A stretch of DNA of 64,000 nucleotides from Clostridia bacterium (lineage in GTDB: Bacteria; Bacillota; Clostridia; Lachnospirales; Lachnospiraceae). This document shows positions 60,370-64,000 of this stretch, one piece after another (positions within the stretch are counted from its first letter, which is position 1; each line of letters opens with the position of its first letter). The stretch spans positions 326,589-390,588 of the forward strand of contig CAJTAK010000003.1 in NCBI GenBank assembly GCA_910574255.1, given 5' to 3'. Both the position numbers and the translations under genes were made by a program. The notes below the pieces were generated by a model. The model was not told the origin of the DNA, searched no databases, and worked only from the letters and a program-made list of their open reading frames with translations.

Positions 60370-60894
60370 TTATAACTCTCCACCTGTCTGGTCATACCTT
60401 AAATGCCCTTGTAACACTTTTGCATGATTCAGAATCCGGATGAAAGACCTGCTCTGATTCTCCAACGCCTTTTTATATCCGGCTTCGGTCAGAAACAGTC
60501 TCATCCGTTCACCTTTATCTCCTACGGGAGACTCTGTCGAAAGCACATCAAACACAATCATATGCGTCACTTCCGGGTCAAAGCGTTCCAGTGCCATGAT
60601 GTCATGCCCTTCCAGTTTCCGGGCGCCGGACTCCTGCCTTGCCACAGCGATCATCTCCCCAACGGTCTTTGCTTTCCAGGGAAGGTGATAATTTCTCTGA
60701 ATGTCACAGATCAGCTCCCTGCAGTCATCTTCCGAAAGCTCACGAAGTTTCTTTAACAGATTTTCTGCAGTTGCTTTTATATCATGGTCACGGGTATACC
60801 GGCAGAGCACAGCAATCTCCTGTACTGCATCATACCTATGGCAGCCTTCCAGCTGGAACACCATCCTCTTTTCATCCTCGGTCAATGTTATCAT
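60370..60894 (-). CDS. Hypothetical ICE protein (174 aa), third gene of Rep-like operon B
   Basis: Close paralogue of 36159-36683 (MITLTEDEKRMVFQLEGC; same length), with scattered substitutions and an intact frame. GGAGGAAATAT lies before the ATG. The conservation of this gene in both elements supports a useful function at the ICE end, but I cannot name it. Confidence 0.6.
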   Translation of the reverse strand: MITLTEDEKRMVFQLEGCHRYDAVQEIAVLCRYTRDHDIKATAENLLKKLRELSEDDCRELICDIQRNYHLPWKAKTVGEMIAVARQESGARKLEGHDIMALERFDPEVTHMIVFDVLSTESPVGDKGERMRLFLTEAGYKKALENQSRSFIRILNHAKVLQGHLRYDQTGGEL

Positions 60895-60942
60895 ATATTT
60901 CCTCCAATCCGGCCTGATTGCCTGTAAATATCATATAACTGC

Positions 60943-61491
60943 TTATTTCTGTTCCCCGGCATCCTTATCGTCCGGAAAGAACTTCTCCAGAATGTCGATA
61001 CTGTCTTTGGACGTATACCCCCACAGGATAGAGCTAAGCGCGTCAATCGCCTCCCGCCTCCTGCGGTAATAGGTACGGAAACTGATATCCCGGATATGGG
61101 GGCGCAGTTTCTCTATGATCTCCTCCACATTTCGGAGCTGCTACGGGGAGAGGAAGGAGTAATACAGCAGCCAGTAATAGCTCTCACCATTTTTATGCTT
61201 GGTACGGAGCAGGTCGATGGAGGTATCCAGAAGTTTCAGCATCCGATGGCTCCGCTCGATACATTTGGCATGATGTTCAATGCTACGATCTGACAGGTCT
61301 ATACCAGCCACATAGACAGACTCCAGAAAATCCTCGATGGAACTCCCATACTCGATCTCAAACCGGCTCCGCACCTGCTGGACGGACAGCTCCAGGCTCC
61401 ACACCACATCCCTGTATTTCTTCAGCAGCTTCCAGGTATCATGGTACAGCGGGTTATCGGCAATGTTCATTTCTTCCTGATCCTTTTTCAT
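60943..61491 (-). pseudogene. Sigma/ArpU-like regulator with nonsense mutation, operon B
   Basis: Same gene as 36732-37277, but TAG at 61141-61143 replaces the CAA of SPQQLRNVEE, cutting the protein before the predicted helix-turn-helix. The remaining frame continues intact to DKDAGEQK-stop. Amino acids on both sides still match copy A closely, so the mutation is recent. Confidence 0.8.
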
Positions 61492-62645
61492 GCCCTGGCA
61501 CCTCCTTCCCTGTCTTTTTCAGTGGGAGAGAGCGTCAGCTCAAAGGTGTAGACCGGCTTGTCCTCCCCACAGAATACGGTCATCCCGAACCGTACAGCCC
61601 CCTTCTGCATGTGGGATATATACTCTTCCCTGCAGGCGTCAGATAAAGGATATAACTTATATATGGATTTCGGGCACCGGAAACAGGAAATGCCCTGTGC
61701 ATCAAGGATCTGCGCCACTTTTGTGATGACAGTTTCCATGTTCGATTTTGAAACGCTGGATAATTCCTCTGAAACGCATACCTCATGCTCTGTAACACCA
61801 GGATCTTCCTGCGGATTTGTTTCATCCGGCATTGTAAGATTGATCTTCAGGACCATAGCAACCTCCTCTTTGTCAACAAGGACATCTGATATCTGGAACA
61901 TAGTGGAAAGGTAGCTGTGCAGATAGATCACGCTGCCCATTCTTCCGGGGAATGACATTAAGGAGATATAGTCCATGTCAGCAAGTTTTTTCAGCACACG
62001 CCCTGTTGTAGCTTTGGAGATGCCCCAGCGGACAGCCATTTCACTGTAAGCTGCCAGCGGAGAGCCGGTGCCGTTGCGGAAATAGACCACCGGGCCAATC
62101 TCCGAACCCTGCACCTGGCTGTCATTGTAAACAGCAGACATCCACAGATCCAGCAGGATATCCATTTCGGAGCAGCGGCCGGCGCTGACCAGTTCTGTTG
62201 CAACCACAGTGGGGATAAAGAAAAAGCCCGTATCTTTTTGACAGGGGCAGTTGTAGTCCAGCACGGTATTATGTTTTTTCCAGTCCCGGACCTTATATTT
62301 GACCACCTTTCCCCGGTCAAGGAAAAGATAGGAGATCAGATGGCGTTTCTGCAGTTCATCCAGGATGGAGACTGCCTGGCGCTGGAAACGGGTACGGAAC
62401 CATGCAGTCAGTTCCTTCACGGTACAGATCCACTCACCGGGGTATACGGTATAGCCGATACCGTCTATGCGGAGATAAGAAGTGCGGAAATTTGCATAGT
62501 TGCAAAGCACCGTGTAATAAAAAAGACCGGAACCCCCGCCTGCGCAAATGCTCCGGTCTGCCATTAAGTTCTGGATAAAGTGCCGGTAGATCCGGCAACG
62601 TGGATAGTCCACGATCTGTTTGATCTCTAATTGATATTCTGACAT
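61488..62645 (-). CDS. Rep-like winged-helix protein, ICE B
   Basis: 385 aa from ATG 62645 (GAGGAAAACATT upstream). Nearly the same as 37274-38431: RIDGIGYTVYPGEWICTVKEL, AYSEMAVRWGISKATTGRVLKKL, ISCFRCPKSIYKLYPL. First gene inside ICE B's right end, with an insulating terminator upstream. It probably starts replication or controls the end module. The pseudogenised second gene lies downstream, overlapping by 4 bases. Confidence 0.65.
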   Translation of the reverse strand: MSEYQLEIKQIVDYPRCRIYRHFIQNLMADRSICAGGGSGLFYYTVLCNYANFRTSYLRIDGIGYTVYPGEWICTVKELTAWFRTRFQRQAVSILDELQKRHLISYLFLDRGKVVKYKVRDWKKHNTVLDYNCPCQKDTGFFFIPTVVATELVSAGRCSEMDILLDLWMSAVYNDSQVQGSEIGPVVYFRNGTGSPLAAYSEMAVRWGISKATTGRVLKKLADMDYISLMSFPGRMGSVIYLHSYLSTMFQISDVLVDKEEVAMVLKINLTMPDETNPQEDPGVTEHEVCVSEELSSVSKSNMETVITKVAQILDAQGISCFRCPKSIYKLYPLSDACREEYISHMQKGAVRFGMTVFCGEDKPVYTFELTLSPTEKDREGGARA

Positions 62646-62675
62646 AATGTTTTCCTCATTTCTCATAGTTTTCTA

Positions 62676-62714
62676 TAAAAAAATCTACAAGACAAATTTC
62701 CTATGCCTTGTAGA
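62676..62714 (-). terminator. Insulating terminator at right end of ICE B
   Basis: ATCTACAAG (62683-62691) pairs with CTTGTAGAT (62706-62714); T-run TTTTTTTA on the minus strand. Same structure as 38503-38542. Confidence 0.75.
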
Positions 62715-62739
62715 TCATCATTTAGCTCCTATATTATTC

Positions 62740-62892
62740 TTTTAAATACTTTCCACGACGAATTTTGTTCACAATTCCTATGATTCCACCTTGTTTTTCT
62801 TATCCATACAGTCCATTCAGTCCACAATATATGGTATAAATAAAACTAAATAATACTAGATGTAGTTTCAAAAACCCATTCGCTTAGTAGGA
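62740..62892. repeat. ICE B right end with attachment core
   Basis: Homologous to 38560-38719: ACTTTCCACGACGAATTTTG, TTCCTATGATTCCACCTTG, AGTCCAT repeats, ACTAAATAATACTAG, then the core TAGTAGGA at 62885-62892. Identity with the ICE A end stops just outside the core, as expected for element ends. Confidence 0.65.
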
Positions 62893-63159
62893 CACAAAAT
62901 ACTCTACTGCATTCTCAGGGAACATCTCCTTGAATTCTCCGTAAAGCTGCGCCGCAAGCGTCTTGTTGTGGGCGATGACTAACGTCGGCTTCTGCAATTC
63001 CTGAATAACATTCGCCATTGTAAATGTCTTGCCGGAACCCGTAACCCCTAGTAAAGTCTGGAATTGGTTGCCCTCCTTGAAGCCTTTGACTAACTCGGCG
63101 ATGGCCTGCGGCTGATCGCCTGTGGGCTTGTAGGGGGCTTGTAATTTGAACTCTGGCAT
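62884..63159 (-). pseudogene. uvrB: uvrB 5' fragment right of ICE B
   Basis: 91 codons from ATG 63159 (GGAGGTTTTCAT upstream): [33 protein letters not shown], then [13 protein letters not shown], cut at the same codon as 38711-38998. If host DNA, it is the original uvrB promoter and 5' end, severed from the 3' part that must lie left of the tandem array. If a third element lies to the right, it is that element's own replacement 5' end. The missing 3' part is not in this window. Confidence 0.85.
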
Positions 63160-63208
63160 ATGAAAACCTCCAATTTGTGACCGAAAAAAGTTTGCCTATT
63201 CGCCCGAA

Positions 63209-63290
63209 ATTCGTGTAATTTGATTTTCGATTCGTGTAAAAGGGGCTTGCAAAGCTGGCGAATAAGCGTTAAAATAGCAATTACACGAAT
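63209..63290. repeat. Three ATTCGTGTAA-type sites upstream of uvrB'
   Basis: Direct repeats at 63209-63218 and 63230-63239, 21 bp apart, and an inverted copy AATTACACGAAT at 63279-63290. The geometry copies that at 39050-39118, the half-site differs (TTCGTGTAAT versus TTCGTCAAGG). Confidence 0.6.
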
Positions 63291-63416
63291 GCAGGTCACA
63301 AAACCGTATTTTTGAAACGAAACAACACTGAATAACACCAGCCAGTACAGATAGTATTATCCAGTCATTTGGTTTTTCATTATAACACATAACGCAAAAA
63401 AAGTACAGACCAAAAT

Positions 63417-63430
63417 CGAACTTTTGTTCT
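63417..63430. promoter_or_regulatory. LexA (SOS) box within a hairpin
   Basis: CGAACTTTTGTTCT, flanked by AGTACAGA and TCTGTACT that can pair; T-runs on both sides suggest the same structure is also a bidirectional terminator. A TATAAT-like element lies toward uvrB' at 63379-63385. Confidence 0.65.
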
Positions 63431-63523
63431 GTACTTTTTTCATGCGATTTGATTATGCCAGTATCTTATTTTCATGCAAGAAACTCGGGTGTTTGACACA
63501 TCAGTAATCAAAAAAGTACCTTT

Positions 63524-63549
63524 AAGCCTTGTAATAGGCTTATTTTTTT
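63524..63549 (+). terminator. Rightward intrinsic terminator before IS1634-type element
   Basis: AAGCCT, six-base loop, AGGCTT, then ATTTTTTT. It would stop transcription approaching the transposase from the left. Confidence 0.7.
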
Positions 63550-63620
63550 GTCAACTTTTTTGTTTTACTATCTAGTAATATTTAGTGATTTGTGGTATAC
63601 TGATAACAGAGGTGATTATC

Positions 63621-64000
63621 ATGCGGGTGACAACATCTAAATCCAAAAATTCGGAATCCTTTTATATTACCCAGTCGTATACAAATGCGCAGGGAAAAAG
63701 CACTTCAAAAACTATACGCAAGCTTGGCACTCTGGCTGAATTGTCAAAGCGTCTCCATACTGACAGGGACGGGGTCTTGGCCTGGGCTAATGAACAGGCC
63801 CGCCTTGAAACGGCGAGATACAAAAGCGAAAAGGAAGATGCTCTTGTCATGGTTCCTTTTCATTCCAATAAACTCATGGACTATCATAAGCAGAAACTTT
63901 TCACCGGCGGCTATCTTTTCCTCCAGTCCGTTTACTATGGCCTCAAGATGGATTCCATATGCCGGAAGATCAAAAGCCGCTATAAGTTCGAGTATGATCT
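63621..64000 (+). CDS. IS1634-family transposase, 3' part outside window
   Basis: The frame from ATG 63621 (AGAGGTGATTATC upstream) is open to the window edge, 126 codons: MRVTTSKSKNSESFYITQSY, KTIRKLGTLAELSKRL, FTGGYLFLQSVYYGLKMDSI. This beginning is typical of IS1634-family transposases; the DDE catalytic residues would lie beyond the window. The left terminal repeat is not identified, but must lie between about 63430 and 63600. An insertion here shows the DNA right of ICE B is also mobile-element rich. Confidence 0.8.
   Translation, partial: MRVTTSKSKNSESFYITQSYTNAQGKSTSKTIRKLGTLAELSKRLHTDRDGVLAWANEQARLETARYKSEKEDALVMVPFHSNKLMDYHKQKLFTGGYLFLQSVYYGLKMDSICRKIKSRYKFEYD

Larger units (their letters stand above)
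38712..62892. mobile_element. ICE B, degraded element between two uvrB-core sites
   Basis: Bounded by TAGTAGGA cores at 38712-38719 and 62885-62892. Holds recombinases and excisionase at the left, a truncated transfer region, cargo, the defence island and the Rep-like operon at the right. It lacks relaxase, coupling protein, VirB4 and the ligase-to-primase operon, so it is probably not self-transmissible. Confidence 0.75.

Noticed and set aside
1..64000. tRNA or rRNA genes, riboswitches of known class
   Set aside because: I looked for tRNA cloverleaf ends (GGTTCAAATCC/CCA) and common riboswitch cores on both strands and found none convincing. The GGUUCA in the leader RNA lies in a different fold.

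Overview
The window looks like low-to-mid GC Firmicutes DNA, most likely from a gut Lachnospiraceae-type Clostridium relative. The support is purine-rich ribosome binding sites, PcfJ/PcfK, ParM and RecD-like conjugative-element genes, VanR/BceS-type two-component systems and an IS1634-type transposase. This is judgement from protein families; no database search was run. Most genes lie on the minus strand. No rRNA or tRNA gene and no CRISPR array was seen.

Layout. (1) 1-12.6 kb is accessory or decaying DNA: a CPBP protease fragment, a kinase-like protein, an Imm1-like protein, a YdcF protein, a BceS-type two-component pair whose FtsX-type permease is truncated, the crumb of a second histidine kinase, a lipoprotein/permease/permease/ATPase ABC operon, and a LytTR/GHKL pair. 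(2) 12.8-38.7 kb is the replication/maintenance half of an integrative conjugative element (ICE A). One 15-kb leftward operon carries a 53-aa basic protein, YqaJ recombinase nuclease, small membrane protein, RecD2-like helicase, LPxxG-repeat protein, CHC2 primase, PcfK, PcfJ, NAD-dependent DNA ligase, and ParM/ParR-like genes. Upstream is a Cys-rich 401-aa/67-aa gene pair, then cargo (ABC exporter, TetR), AbiEi/AbiEii and a Rep-like operon. (3) 38.7-62.9 kb is a second, related but degraded element (ICE B): two tyrosine recombinases, an excisionase, a truncated type IV secretion fragment, MerR/DUF3795/VOC cargo, a second 401-aa/67-aa pair, a 10-kb defence island, and a second copy of the Rep operon. 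(4) 62.9-64 kb has another uvrB 5' fragment and the start of an IS1634-family transposase.

Both ICE right ends abut a 5' fragment of uvrB, cut at the same codon and sharing the 8-bp core TAGTAGGA. This is the signature of tandem accretion of site-specific elements in uvrB. The defence island on one strand holds an AbiL-like RloA/RloB pair directly coupled to a full type II CBASS (CD-NTase, Cap2, Cap3, Cap14 TM-SAVED), a solitary AbiEi, and a type I CBASS (CD-NTase with AGS-C, Cap16 TM-NUDIX). ICE A keeps AbiEii but only 11 codons of the type I CD-NTase. ICE B keeps that CBASS but only about 11 codons of AbiEii.

The most novel-looking item is a three-copy, about 240-nt structured leader RNA (29.1-29.3, 30.9-31.1 and 49.9-50.2 kb). 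Each copy has the same promoter, a TATA-rich palindrome exactly 9 bp upstream of the -35 box, and two successive intrinsic-terminator hairpins with compensatory base changes. It precedes either the 67-aa/401-aa pair or the long ICE operon, which is itself punctuated by four or five intergenic terminator-like hairpins. This suggests, as inference, an attenuation or processive antitermination system controlling the ICE.
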